From: Procambarus clarkii
Lineage: Eukaryota > Arthropoda > Malacostraca > Decapoda > Cambaridae
Length of the DNA stretch: 64,000 bases
Direction: 5' to 3'
Assembly (NCBI RefSeq): GCF_040958095.1
Contig: NC_091208.1
Coordinates: 5,294,061-5,358,060, forward strand
The translations under genes were made by a program, and so were the position numbers. Of the stretch, positions 1 through 12,647 are shown in pieces. The notes below the pieces were generated by a model. The model worked only from the letters and a program-made list of their open reading frames with translations. It had not been told where the DNA came from and made no database searches. Position 1 is the stretch's first letter, and every line of letters begins with the position of its first letter.

Positions 1-631
1 CACTCGACGGTTTTCTCGCTGTGGCGGAGCAGGGGGAGCTATCCCTAGTTCAGCTCGCCTCAGCTCCACATCCCTGTTAACTTCTATCTCTTGCTGTCTC
101 GTTCTAGCTTCTAGCTTCTAGCTCGTCCCTGCGCAGCTGTGCTTCTCGCTCTTGTTCTTCCCTGCGTAGCTGTGCTTCTCGCTCCTCACGCTTCAGCTGT
201 GCTTCTCACTCCTCACGCTTCAGCTGTGCTTCTGCTTCTCGCTCTTCTTTGCGCTGCTGTGCTTCTTCTCTCTTCAGCTGCGCTTCTCTGCGCTGCTGTG
301 CTTCTCGCTCTTCTCGCTTCAGTTGTGCTTCCAGTTGCAACTTCATTATTTCCAGCTTAACGCTGTGCCTGCTGCCGCTGGATCCCCTGCTGCTTCCACC
401 AATGCTCAGGTGTTCTCCCACACTGGCAGGTGTTTGGGGCCGTTCCTCCCCCAAAGCTTCGTCTCGTGCCCTGAGCTGTGCCATTACCTCTAGTCTTCTT
501 TCACCAACTCTGGCAGATCTCAGCTTTATTCCAAAATGATCCGCTATTGCCTGTAACTGTGCCTTGGTGCACTCCTCCAGCACCTGTTCATCTCTAGTGT
601 CAATAAACCTTGTTACTTTATCATCCTCCAT
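1..631 (-). CDS. gag: Partial Gag-like protein of an LTR retroelement, N-terminal part
   Basis: The longest open stretch is 206-631 (141 codons, Met at 631). The N-terminal half has a SAP-like helix pair (around residues 20-50) and the second half is a charged coiled coil built from imperfect KREE/AQLKREE repeats. The same architecture, SAP-like helices then a Glu/Arg/Gln coiled coil, opens the Gag of the LTR element at 19175-20062, which is why I call it Gag. The stop at 206 lies inside the repetitive GCTGTGCTTCTCGCTC-type stretch. Similar coding repeats continue to base 1 in other frames, so a repeat-length change probably broke the frame. Capsid, zinc knuckle and pol would lie beyond the left edge. 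A host coiled-coil protein is possible but less likely. Confidence 0.6.
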
Positions 632-711
632 CTTGTGCTATGAGTGATAACCTGCACCTGATCTCTAATATCACTGCCAATTACCACCACTGCAACCTTT
701 ACTTCGATCGA

Positions 712-812
712 TATCCTGGCAAGGTCGCCAATGTTGGGGTATTCAGTTCTCTCTCTACTCGGTTAGCAACCTTAACTGTACTTTATCCTGGCAAGGTCGC
801 CAATGTTGGGGT
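712..812. repeat. 72-bp tandem duplication carrying a PBS-like motif
   Basis: The sequence TATCCTGGCAAGGTCGCCAA, followed by TGTTGGGGT, occurs at 712 and again at 784, so a 72-bp unit is present about 1.4 times. It lies just upstream (minus sense) of the partial gag, in the expected leader/LTR-junction position. Confidence 0.7.
785..802 (-). promoter_or_regulatory. Candidate primer-binding site of the left LTR element
   Basis: On the minus strand this reads TGGCGACCTTGCCAGGAT. It starts with the TGG that pairs with a tRNA CCA end and resembles the tRNA-Arg-type PBS of 412/mdg1-like gypsy elements. The preceding minus-strand bases end in CCCCAACA, a plausible LTR 3' end, so an LTR could start at 804 on the plus strand. 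The far LTR end was not found. Confidence 0.4.
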
Positions 813-3276
813 TTCACCTTTACCTGTTGTTCCTCGGTGAGCAACAGTTATGCTCAAGGTCACTCACCGTAGCCCTGCGGGTCTTCACTCTAATCCTCTC
901 GGCGCAACTGCACGCCAGGAGAGTATCCCAGTCAATCCCAACCGGCCTCTGATTGAGAAGGAGTGGGAACACACTTCTTGTTCACTTAACTGTTGTGTGC
1001 CCGCCCCAACAATAGGGCTTTACTATTAACCACAAGGTCGCCAACTGGTGTTTTCGGTGTCCAGTAACACGTCAGTGGACTGGTTGAATTAGTGGTAGCC
1101 TTGGCAAGGTCACACTCAATAGATCAGGAATCAGGCAGGTACTTACTTTTATCACTCTTTGCTTTCCAGTATAATATAGCCACAAGATAAATGGAGGGGA
1201 TGATATAAACACAAAAGTATTTTGTATTTTACTTAAAATTCATGAAAGATGTCACAAGGTCATATCAATAAATAAATCAGCTGATCCTGGCGGGAGTCGG
1301 TCGTTCCCACGAATATTACACGCTCACTACGGTGGCAACACTCCCCCTCTCGTCAATGTCACGATCAGCTGAGCGCCCCTCTTCTGCGCGAAAGTTTTTA
1401 TTGCTTGTTTCTCTAGCGGCACGCGCGCTGTTTCTTTAAGTTCCCAAAGATCACTAGAAGTTCGCACACTCGATATTGGCAACAATAGCACGTATTACTT
1501 CGCTACACTGTACTTGGGCTCAAACAATCGTTTCTATAATAAATGCGACAATAATTCACTATAATGGCTTTACACACTGCCCTTCATTTCAATGGTAACT
1601 TATGGAGTATTTAACACTGGAATTCTCAGTACTTCCTTTCGTGGGCGATAACACAATAAATCACTGCACTCACAAATGATTATTCAATGCACGAACATAG
1701 ATATATATATAATATAGATAAATCAGGCATCAATAAATGGTAAATAAATAGTTACTGGGCACATAGCCTAACTTCCAAATACTGGCATAATATTATATAT
1801 AATTTCTCACTATATGTTCACATTAAAGTCTCATGCAAGATATACGAAAGTACAGTAAATTCATCACTTGCTCCGGGTGCCTGTACACACCAATAATAAA
1901 CATGAATATTATAAGTACTCTTGATAGTACTTTCCTGCACACTGGTGCCTTACTGTGACATGGGTGAGACTTGCTCACAACATACAAAATCCTCAGGCTA
2001 GATAATATAGCTGAATAATATAGCTGACTAAAGGGGAATGGGGAGGGACACTAGAAACACCTACTTCAACCTATCCTCCGATGAGAGTTGAGTTGTAGCT
2101 CCTGGTCCTGGTGTAGGGAACGCCCCCACACACACGTTGTCGTGTCCTCCAGGAACCATTCGCCGTCCCACCGTTTAGCGCGTCGTCTCCGTGCCTTCTT
2201 CCCAGCAGGTCCGTGCTCCTCCTCGACTTCTTGTAGGGTTGGAGTCCCTGGCCGTCGACTTCTCCCAGCTGCGGCTACCGCCTACGTCTCGGCTGCAGTC
2301 GTCCGGATTCCCAGCTAGTCCTCTTCTTCCTCTTCTACCCAGTGGCTCTGGTCAGCCACTACGCCATCACGAATGGGTGAACTGCCTCAGACGTCGCCTA
2401 CGTCACTGCACAGACTTCACTTCTTCTTGCATAGTACCTGTCCTGGAGCACTTGTCGCTCAATAACCGTCGATTCCCTCTCTGGTTCAACACATGAACTA
2501 GGGAAGACCTCACAGAGTACTGGCAGACTTCAGGTGACGCGTAAATCCACGGGAGCGGGAAACAACTGTCAAACTGACAGGACCAATCGTCGCACGTCCA
2601 ACCTCCTTGACGTGTCGTGTCTGACTGATGGCGCCAACGCGGCGCGCTGCCCGGACCCCCTTCCTTCGTGACGTCACATTCGCCACGGGAGGTTTTCATT
2701 GGCTCCCGGTGCCACATTGCTGTCGGTGACCAATCCGGTGTCACTGACGTCACACCGTTTTGGCGGGGAAACAGGAGAGCCAGCGCCATCTTGGCTTCCT
2801 AAAGGGCCTAAACCACAGGCCAAAATCTTATTGTTTCACAAATTTCTCGGCTCTCCGAGAACACTCCACTCTCCCACATATATCAAATTGATGCCTGCGA
2901 CGTAGAGAACGCTTGGGTAAAGTGGACATGACTCTTACTGCAGGCGTAGGAGAAATATAAGGGGGGGAACACCGTCACAATATCTATCATATTGTTAGTA
3001 CATCACACGTGTAGTGAGTCAGATTACAAGTGTGTGATTCATTCATTATTGTGCAGTGATATACGGGGAAATTATACCAGTGTTAGTGTCGCCCTGACCC
3101 CCGCCCCCACCCAGCGCCCAGGCCGGGAAGTACCTGCTCTCCCCCTCCTACTCACCCCACCACGTCGCCTCCCCACCCACGAGGCCACCTTGCCACCCGC
3201 CCATAGAAGCCGGGAGGCTCCTATGTGTGTCTACGCCACCCACCCACCCAATGTATACCCACATATTGTGTAGTGG
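813..3276. other. Non-coding stretch; possible LTR/leader and R2-like 5' UTR
   Basis: No convincing gene. The only ORFs are short. The part next to 804 may be a long LTR of the left element. Around 2600-2780 there are two perfect CRE palindromes (TGACGTCA at 2669-2676 and 2745-2752) and CCAAT/ATTGG motifs, so this part may be promoter-like. The last few hundred bases are probably 5' untranslated sequence of the R2-type element, but its 5' end could not be fixed. Confidence 0.35.
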
Positions 3277-6200
3277 GTGTATGCCCACACTTTGTATAGA
3301 GGTGGTATATGTATTACCACTCACCTGAGTAGTAAGTGCCACGGCCAGCTGATCACCTCCCAGCCTCCAACCGCCGCCCACCCTCCAGTCTCCACCCGCC
3401 GTCCACCTTCCCGCCCAGCGCCCGCCCAGCGCCCGCCCATGTCGCAGCTCTCAACAGATAGCCAGGCTTCTCCAAGCCAGGATGAGCCATCAAGCAGAGG
3501 TAGACAAGGTAGATGTCAGACGTGTGACCGGGTATGCTATATCCGGTTGAGTGACGATAATGTGCGCCTTCATTACCACAACAGAGCCAGGTGTTTGGGT
3601 TCTGGGCGCCCTCCCAGGGAGAACACCAATCAACAGCCCACACCACCCGTAAGGCAAAACACCTCCCAGACCTTCTTTCCCACAGAAAATTTATTAGAAG
3701 CTATCAAAGCAACATCGGCCAGAACCTTGCAACACATCCCTAAAGCAGCCCGCCCCCATGCAGCAGCCAAATTATCTGCCCTCCTGAGAAAGGTCAACGA
3801 CTCTCCTGGAACGACCCAAGCATGGCACAACCTCCTAATGTTTGGCAACATATGTCTAGCCACCCCTGCAAGGAGAGACAAAACCTTAGCTGCCTCAGTC
3901 ATCAAAACTATAAATGATTTTCCCAGGGAGGACAACCAGGTGCGCCTTCCCACTCGCGCGAGAAACACCCACGGCAGGAAGAGCAAAAGTGGCATATCCG
4001 AGACATCAAAAATCAGAACATCAGTCATCAAGAAAATAGAAGAAGGAAACACTATTGGCGCAATACGAGTCATCACCAGTGAGGACTCAATTGCCGACAG
4101 AGATGCCGCAACAGCTCAAGCCCTAAGGGAGAAACACCCACCCAGGGCTCCGCGTGAGGACGACATTGTACAAGTGGGGGCTACCGGAGCAGAACCTCTC
4201 TGGGTGGCTGAATCTGTGGTCCATAAAGCAGCCATGTCCTTCCCAACAGGATCAGCAGGTGGGTTCACAGGACTAAAACCCAACCACCTCAAGCAAATGC
4301 TCAACCCTGCACTGGGTGACATTGCAAAGAACCTCTTGGTGGAACGAACCAGATTCACCAACACATGTCTAGCTGGCAACATACCAGCGTCCATAAGACC
4401 TATCTTTTTTGGAGCATCTCTCTGTGCTCTAAAGAAAAAGGATGGAGGGATCAGGCCAATAGCTGTGGGCAATTCTCTCCGGCGTCTCGTCGCAAAGGCA
4501 GCTGCAAGAACAGTTAGTGATGCAGCGGCCAACATGCTGAAGCCAAAACAGCTCGGGTTTGACATTCCAGAAGGGTGTGAGGCGGCAGCCCATGCAGCAC
4601 GAGCCTTCATCGCCAACATCACAGACGAAAAGGCCCTTATCAAGCTAGATTTCAAAAATGCCTTCAATTTGGTGCGGAGGGATGCTGTACTCCGTGCGGT
4701 TCATAGTCATTTCCCTTCCCTCTACCCTTTTGTACATTCATGCTACATTATGGATCTTAAGCTACTTTTTGGCGAACATGAAATTGACTCGCGAGAAGGC
4801 GTCCAACAGGGTGACCCCCTTGCTCCTCTCCTTTTCTGCTTAGTCATCAAACAAGTCACAGAGGTCCTGTCCAGCGAGCTTAACATCTGGTTCATGGATG
4901 ATGGTACCCTAGCTGGTTCCCAAGACTCCCTCCTGGAGGACATAAGAAAAATCCAGGAGCAAGGTGCAGTTTTAGGCCTCACCCTGAACCCTTCTAAATG
5001 TGAAATAATATGTCCCAACCAGGGCATCGTAGAGAGAATAGAGGGTCTTCTGCCAAATATCCATAAAACTAAACCTGAAGACAGCACACTCCTAGGAGCT
5101 CCCCTGGGGTTGAAAGCCATCGATGAGGTCGTTGATAAGAAAATCGCCGACCTTAAGAGGATGGATGGGAGGATTGAGGATATTGATGCTCATGATGCAC
5201 TCTACCTCATCACCAGATGTCTGTCCCTCCCCAGGTTAACCTACTTTCTGAGGTGTTCACCATCTTACAGTAGCCAAAAACTAAGTGAGTATGACCAGTT
5301 ACTGAAATCAATGCTAGAAAAAGCCCTTAACCTCTCTCTCGATGACCTACAGTGGAAACAAGCCTCTCTTCCCGTAAGACTTGGGGGCCTCGGAGTTCGA
5401 ACAGCAACGCAAATCGCTGTTCCAGCCTTCCTGTCCTCCTTATCAGCATCCGACGACCTTGTGAAGGAAATTCTACCTGCCCACTTACATCAGCTGGCAG
5501 GTGTACATGATCCCAATTTTACACGCTGTGCCACAGAGTGGGCCTCTCGTGCAGGCCAATCACCTCAACCACCATCCCCAAAAGCCCACAAGCAATCCAG
5601 CTGGGATGGTCCCATTGTAGACCAAGTTGCTGCAGAGTGCCTGGGTGCTGCAACAACACAACACGACATTGCTCGCCTCACAGCAGTAGCAGCACCACAT
5701 GCAGGGGATTTCCTGTTAGCAACCCCAATGTCGGCAACTGGCACGCGTCTCACACCACACGCCCTCCGAATTGCTGTGGCCCTCCGCCTTGCTGCCCCAA
5801 TCCACACCAGATATAGGTGGATTTGCGGCGAGGTGGTGGCTGACAGGTACGGCCACCATGGCCTACTCTGCCAAAGCACAGGGGGATGGCACTCGAGGTA
5901 CAGTGAAGTTAACGACATCATCAAGAGGAGCCTCACCACAGCTGGATGCCCAGCTGAAAGAGAGCCCCGTTACCTAACGCCCCGTAACTCTGATGCTCTT
6001 ATTGGTCGCCCGGATGGTATCACAGTGAACCCCTGGAAGAATGGCAAGCAGTTGGTATGGGACTACACGTGCGTATCAACCCTGGCTAACACCTACATTA
6101 ACCTCAGTGTTGCACAACCAGGTGGCGCTGCCACCCACAGGGAAGCAGCCAAATCCCGTAAGTATAGAGAACTGGATCACCACTACAATTTTGTCCCCAT

Positions 6201-6408
6201 CGCTTCTGAGACACTCGGCGCCTGGGGTAAAAGTGCTACCAGTTTTTTGAAGGAACTGGGTTCTAGGCTCATTGAAACAACAAGGGACCCGAGAGCTGCA
6301 AGCATTCTTTTCCAGCGCCTCAGTGTGGCGATACAGAGGGGAAATGCGCACTGCATCCAGGGTTCCTGCCCGCCATCTGAGGAGCTGGAGGAACTCGACA
6401 ACCTATGA
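3277..6408 (+). CDS. R2-type non-LTR retrotransposon protein: zinc finger, RT, restriction-like endonuclease
   Basis: Uninterrupted 1043-codon ORF. A downstream Met at 3439 (residue 55) is an equally good start because the first 54 residues are low-complexity Pro/Arg. N-terminal Cys/His cluster: C80, C83, C87, H99, H101, C106. The RT fills the middle, with catalytic FMDDG at residues 539-543 preceded by an LDFKNAF block and QGDPLAPLLF. The C-terminus has an incomplete Cys/His knuckle (ICG...GHHGLLC, with Trp where the first Cys is usual), then RPDG at 911-914 and WDYT with Asp 929. This is the PD-D pattern of the restriction-like endonuclease of R2/R4/NeSL-type elements. Such proteins nick target DNA and copy their RNA by target-primed reverse transcription. 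No apurinic-type endonuclease is present. No 28S rRNA flank is visible, so the target is unknown. The intact frame suggests recent activity. Exact clade is uncertain. Confidence 0.8.
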   Translation: MYAHTLYRGGICITTHLSSKCHGQLITSQPPTAAHPPVSTRRPPSRPAPAQRPPMSQLSTDSQASPSQDEPSSRGRQGRCQTCDRVCYIRLSDDNVRLHYHNRARCLGSGRPPRENTNQQPTPPVRQNTSQTFFPTENLLEAIKATSARTLQHIPKAARPHAAAKLSALLRKVNDSPGTTQAWHNLLMFGNICLATPARRDKTLAASVIKTINDFPREDNQVRLPTRARNTHGRKSKSGISETSKIRTSVIKKIEEGNTIGAIRVITSEDSIADRDAATAQALREKHPPRAPREDDIVQVGATGAEPLWVAESVVHKAAMSFPTGSAGGFTGLKPNHLKQMLNPALGDIAKNLLVERTRFTNTCLAGNIPASIRPIFFGASLCALKKKDGGIRPIAVGNSLRRLVAKAAARTVSDAAANMLKPKQLGFDIPEGCEAAAHAARAFIANITDEKALIKLDFKNAFNLVRRDAVLRAVHSHFPSLYPFVHSCYIMDLKLLFGEHEIDSREGVQQGDPLAPLLFCLVIKQVTEVLSSELNIWFMDDGTLAGSQDSLLEDIRKIQEQGAVLGLTLNPSKCEIICPNQGIVERIEGLLPNIHKTKPEDSTLLGAPLGLKAIDEVVDKKIADLKRMDGRIEDIDAHDALYLITRCLSLPRLTYFLRCSPSYSSQKLSEYDQLLKSMLEKALNLSLDDLQWKQASLPVRLGGLGVRTATQIAVPAFLSSLSASDDLVKEILPAHLHQLAGVHDPNFTRCATEWASRAGQSPQPPSPKAHKQSSWDGPIVDQVAAECLGAATTQHDIARLTAVAAPHAGDFLLATPMSATGTRLTPHALRIAVALRLAAPIHTRYRWICGEVVADRYGHHGLLCQSTGGWHSRYSEVNDIIKRSLTTAGCPAEREPRYLTPRNSDALIGRPDGITVNPWKNGKQLVWDYTCVSTLANTYINLSVAQPGGAATHREAAKSRKYRELDHHYNFVPIASETLGAWGKSATSFLKELGSRLIETTRDPRAASILFQRLSVAIQRGNAHCIQGSCPPSEELEELDNL

Positions 6409-7122
<714 letters not shown>

Positions 7123-7170
<48 letters not shown>
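7123..7170. repeat. (TA)n microsatellite
   Basis: TA tract joining the foldback element to the 260-bp satellite. Confidence 0.95.
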
Positions 7171-7175
<5 letters not shown>

Positions 7176-10100
7176 AACAAGCCTGAATGGTCCCCAGGAC
7201 ATATGCAACTGAAAACTCACACCCCAGAAGTGACTCGAACCCATACTCCCAGAAGCAACGCATCTGGTATGTACAAGACGCCTTAATCCACTTGACCATC
7301 ACGACCGGACAAAATGAGGTGATAGCCGAGGCTATTTGAACCACCCCACCGCCGGCACTCGGATAGTTATCTTGGGCATAGCATTTTACCAAATCACCTC
7401 ATTCTTTGGGGCAACACGTGAGGAACACAAATGCGAACAAGCCTGAATGGTCCCCAGGACATATGCAACTGAAAACTCACACCCCAGAAGTGACTCGAAC
7501 CCATACTCCCAGAAGCAACGCATCTGGTATGTACAAGACGCCTTAATCCACTTGACCATCACGACCGGACAAAATGAGGTGATAGCCGAGGCTATTTGAA
7601 CCACCCCACCGCCGGCACTCGGATAGTTATCTTGGGCATAGCATTTTACCAAATCACCTCATTCTTTGGGGCAACACGTGAGGAACACAAATGCGAACAA
7701 GCCTGAATGGTCCCCAGGACATATGCAACTGAAAACTCACACCCCAGAAGTGACTCGAACCCATACTCCCAGAAGCAACGCATCTGGTATGTACAAGACG
7801 CCTTAATCCACTTGACCATCACGACCGGACAAAATGAGGTGATAGCCGAGGCTATTTGAACCACCCCACCGCCGGCACTCGGATAGTTATCTTGGGCATA
7901 GCATTTTACCAAATCACCTCATTCTTTGGGGCAACACGTGAGGAACACAAATGCGAACAAGCCTGAATGGTCCCCAGGACATATGCAACTGAAAACTCAC
8001 ACCCCAGAAGTGACTCGAACCCATACTCCCAGAAGCAACGCATCTGGTATGTACAAGACGCCTTAATCCACTTGACCATCACGACCGGACAAAATGAGGT
8101 GATAGCCGAGGCTATTTGAACCACCCCACCGCCGGCACTCGGATAGTTATCTTGGGCATAGCATTTTACCAAATCACCTCATTCTTTGGGGCAACACGTG
8201 AGGAACACAAATGCGAACAAGCCTGAATGGTCCCCAGGACATATGCAACTGAAAACTCACACCCCAGAAGTGACTCGAACCCATACTCCCAGAAGCAACG
8301 CATCTGGTATGTACAAGACGCCTTAATCCACTTGACCATCACGACCGGACAAAATGAGGTGATAGCCGAGGCTATTTGAACCACCCCACCGCCGGCACTC
8401 GGATAGTTATCTTGGGCATAGCATTTTACCAAATCACCTCATTCTTTGGGGCAACACGTGAGGAACACAAATGCGAACAAGCCTGAATGGTCCCCAGGAC
8501 ATATGCAACTGAAAACTCACACCCCAGAAGTGACTCGAACCCATACTCCCAGAAGCAACGCATCTGGTATGTACAAGACGCCTTAATCCACTTGACCATC
8601 ACGACCGGACAAAATGAGGTGATAGCCGAGGCTATTTGAACCACCCCACCGCCGGCACTCGGATAGTTATCTTGGGCATAGCATTTTACCAAATCACCTC
8701 ATTCTTTGGGGCAACACGTGAGGAACACAAATGCGAACAAGCCTGAATGGTCCCCAGGACATATGCAACTGAAAACTCACACCCCAGAAGTGACTCGAAC
8801 CCATACTCCCAGAAGCAACGCATCTGGTATGTACAAGACGCCTTAATCCACTTGACCATCACGACCGGACAAAATGAGGTGATAGCCGAGGCTATTTGAA
8901 CCACCCCACCGCCGGCACTCGGATAGTTATCTTGGGCATAGCATTTTACCAAATCACCTCATTCTTTGGGGCAACACGTGAGGAACACAAATGCGAACAA
9001 GCCTGAATGGTCCCCAGGACATATGCAACTGAAAACTCACACCCCAGAAGTGACTCGAACCCATACTCCCAGAAGCAACGCATCTGGTATGTACAAGACG
9101 CCTTAATCCACTTGACCATCACGACCGGACAAAATGAGGTGATAGCCGAGGCTATTTGAACCACCCCACCGCCGGCACTCGGATAGTTATCTTGGGCATA
9201 GCATTTTACCAAATCACCTCATTCTTTGGGGCAACACGTGAGGAACACAAATGCGAACAAGCCTGAATGGTCCCCAGGACATATGCAACTGAAAACTCAC
9301 ACCCCAGAAGTGACTCGAACCCATACTCCCAGAAGCAACGCATCTGGTATGTACAAGACGCCTTAATCCACTTGACCATCACGACCGGACAAAATGAGGT
9401 GATAGCCGAGGCTATTTGAACCACCCCACCGCCGGCACTCGGATAGTTATCTTGGGCATAGCATTTTACCAAATCACCTCATTCTTTGGGGCAACACGTG
9501 AGGAACACAAATGCGAACAAGCCTGAATGGTCCCCAGGACATATGCAACTGAAAACTCACACCCCAGAAGTGACTCGAACCCATACTCCCAGAAGCAACG
9601 CATCTGGTATGTACAAGACGCCTTAATCCACTTGACCATCACGACCGGACAAAATGAGGTGATAGCCGAGGCTATTTGAACCACCCCACCGCCGGCACTC
9701 GGATAGTTATCTTGGGCATAGCATTTTACCAAATCACCTCATTCTTTGGGGCAACACGTGAGGAACACAAATGCGAACAAGCCTGAATGGTCCCCAGGAC
9801 ATATGCAACTGAAAACTCACACCCCAGAAGTGACTCGAACCCATACTCCCAGAAGCAACGCATCTGGTATGTACAAGACGCCTTAATCCACTTGACCATC
9901 ACGACCGGACAAAATGAGGTGATAGCCGAGGCTATTTGAACCACCCCACCGCCGGCACTCGGATAGTTATCTTGGGCATAGCATTTTACCAAATCACCTC
10001 ATTCTTTGGGGCAACACGTGAGGAACACAAATGCGAACAAGCCTGAATGGTCCCCAGGACATATGCAACTGAAAACTCACACCCCAGAAGTGACTCGAAC

Positions 10101-10449
10101 CCATACTCCCAGAAGCAACGCATCTGGTATGTACAAGACGCCTTAATCCACTTGACCATCACGACCGGACAAAATGAGGTGATAGCCGAGGCTATTTGAA
10201 CCACCCCACCGCCGGCACTCGGATAGTTATCTTGGGCATAGCATTTTACCAAATCACCTCATTCTTTGGGGCAACACGTGAGGAACACAAATGCGAACAA
10301 GCCTGAATGGTCCCCAGGACATATGCAACTGAAAACTCACACCCCAGAAGTGACTCGAACCCATACTCCCAGAAGCAACGCATCTGGTATGTACAAGACG
10401 CCTTAATCCACTTGACCATCACGACCGGACAAAATGAGGTGATAGCCGA
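7171..10449 (-). repeat. 260-bp tRNA-like satellite, reverse-oriented array (about 12.6 copies)
   Basis: Near-identical 260-bp units; for example ATGCGAACAA recurs at 7171, 7431, 7691 and so on. On the minus strand each unit carries a tRNA-Ser/Leu-like segment with an A-box-like TGGTCAAGTGG and a B-box GGTTCGAGTC. The repeated 88-codon ORF in every unit is a by-product of the array. The array ends at an inversion point near 10449/10450. Confidence 0.9.
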
Positions 10450-12564
10450 TGGGTTCGAGTCACTTCTGGGGTGTGAGTTTTCAGTTGCATATGTCCTGGG
10501 GACCATTCAGGCTTGTTCGCATTTGTGTTCCTCACGTGTTGCCCCAAAGAATGAGGTGATTTGGTAAAATGCTATGCCCAAGATAACTATCCGAGTGCCG
10601 GCGGTGGGGTGGTTCAAATAGCCTCGGCTATCACCTCATTTTGTCCGGTCGTGATGGTCAAGTGGATTAAGGCGTCTTGTACATACCAGATGCGTTGCTT
10701 CTGGGAGTATGGGTTCGAGTCACTTCTGGGGTGTGAGTTTTCAGTTGCATATGTCCTGGGGACCATTCAGGCTTGTTCGCATTTGTGTTCCTCACGTGTT
10801 GCCCCAAAGAATGAGGTGATTTGGTAAAATGCTATGCCCAAGATAACTATCCGAGTGCCGGCGGTGGGGTGGTTCAAATAGCCTCGGCTATCACCTCATT
10901 TTGTCCGGTCGTGATGGTCAAGTGGATTAAGGCGTCTTGTACATACCAGATGCGTTGCTTCTGGGAGTATGGGTTCGAGTCACTTCTGGGGTGTGAGTTT
11001 TCAGTTGCATATGTCCTGGGGGCCATTCAGGCTTGTTCGCATTTGTGTTCCTCACGTGTTGCCCCAAAGAATGAGGTGATTTGGTAAAATGCTATGCCCA
11101 AGATAACTATCCGAGTGCCGGCGGTGGGGTGGTTCAAATAGCCTCGGCTATCACCTCATTTTGTCCGGTCGTGATGGTCAAGTGGATTAAGGCGTCTTGT
11201 ACATACCAGATGCGTTGCTTCTGGGAGTATGGGTTCGAGTCACTTCTGGGGTGTGAGTTTTCAGTTGCATATGTCCTGGGGACCATTCAGGCTTGTTCGC
11301 ATTTGTGTTCCTCACGTGTTGCCCCAAAGAATGAGGTGATTTGGTAAAATGCTATGCCCAAGATAACTATCCGAGTGCCGGCGGTGGGGTGGTTCAAATA
11401 GCCTCGGCTATCACCTCATTTTGTCCGGTCGTGATGGTCAAGTGGATTAAGGCGTCTTGTACATACCAGATGCGTTGCTTCTGGGAGTATGGGTTCGAGT
11501 CACTTCTGGGGTGTGAGTTTTCAGTTGCATATGTCCTGGGGACCATTCAGGCTTGTTCGCATTTGTGTTCCTCACGTGTTGCCCCAAAGAATGAGGTGAT
11601 TTGGTAAAATGCTATGCCCAAGATAACTATCCGAGTGCCGGCGGTGGGGTGGTTCAAATAGCCTCGGCTATCACCTCATTTTGTCCGGTCGTGATGGTCA
11701 AGTGGATTAAGGCGTCTTGTACATACCAGATGCGTTGCTTCTGGGAGTATGGGTTCGAGTCACTTCTGGGGTGTGAGTTTTCAGTTGCATATGTCCTGGG
11801 GACCATTCAGGCTTGTTCGCATTTGTGTTCCTCACGTGTTGCCCCAAAGAATGAGGTGATTTGGTAAAATGCTATGCCCAAGATAACTATCCGAGTGCCG
11901 GCGGTGGGGTGGTTCAAATAGCCTCGGCTATCACCTCATTTTGTCCGGTCGTGATGGTCAAGTGGATTAAGGCGTCTTGTACATACCAGATGCGTTGCTT
12001 CTGGGAGTATGGGTTCGAGTCACTTCTGGGGTGTGAGTTTTCAGTTGCATATGTCCTGGGGACCATTCAGGCTTGTTCGCATTTGTGTTCCTCACGTGTT
12101 GCCCCAAAGAATGAGGTGATTTGGTAAAATGCTATGCCCAAGATAACTATCCGAGTGCCGGCGGTGGGGTGGTTCAAATAGCCTCGGCTATCACCTCATT
12201 TTGTCCGGTCGTGATGGTCAAGTGGATTAAGGCGTCTTGTACATACCAGATGCGTTGCTTCTGGGAGTATGGGTTCGAGTCACTTCTGGGGTGTGAGTTT
12301 TCAGTTGCATATGTCCTGGGGACCATTCAGGCTTGTTCGCATTTGTGTTCCTCACGTGTTGCCCCAAAGAATGAGGTGATTTGGTAAAATGCTATGCCCA
12401 AGATAACTATCCGAGTGCCGGCGGTGGGGTGGTTCAAATAGCCTCGGCTATCACCTCATTTTGTCCGGTCGTGATGGTCAAGTGGATTAAGGCGTCTTGT
12501 ACATACCAGATGCGTTGCTTCTGGGAGTATGGGTTCGAGTCACTTCTGGGGTGTGAGTTTTCAG

Positions 12565-12566
<2 letters not shown>
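10450..12566 (+). repeat. 260-bp tRNA-like satellite, forward-oriented array (about 8.1 copies)
   Basis: Same unit as 7171-10449 in opposite orientation. The A-box-like TGGTCAAGTGG (e.g. 10654-10664) and B-box GGTTCGAGTC (e.g. 10712-10721) are spaced as in a tRNA with a long variable arm. Order and wording match tRNA-Ser (…GTGG.TTAAGGCGTCT… …TCTGGGAG…). Stems are imperfect, so this is a tRNA-derived repeat, not a tRNA gene. One unit has a G for A at about 11021. The array ends at TTTTCAGTT directly against (TA)n. Confidence 0.9.

Positions 12567-12618
<52 letters not shown>
12567..12618. repeat. (TA)n microsatellite
   Basis: TA tract closing the inverted satellite block. It is followed by AAAATTTTGTGAGGGTACC, the inverse of 6604-6628. 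Confidence 0.95.
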
Positions 12619-12624
<6 letters not shown>

Positions 12625-12647
12625 TTGTGAGGGTACCACCTCTGGTA

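Noticed and set aside
10648..10735. Functional tRNA-Ser gene
   Set aside because: A/B boxes and wording fit, but acceptor and T stems do not pair and the D arm has an extra base. Better called tRNA-derived repeat.
7386..12387. Series of identical 88-codon ORFs on both strands
   Set aside because: One per 260-bp satellite unit; they read through the tRNA-like segment and exist only because the unit is repeated. No codon bias or domain.
7171..12566. Possible CRISPR array
   Set aside because: Whole 260-bp units are identical with no unique spacers, and the context is eukaryotic.
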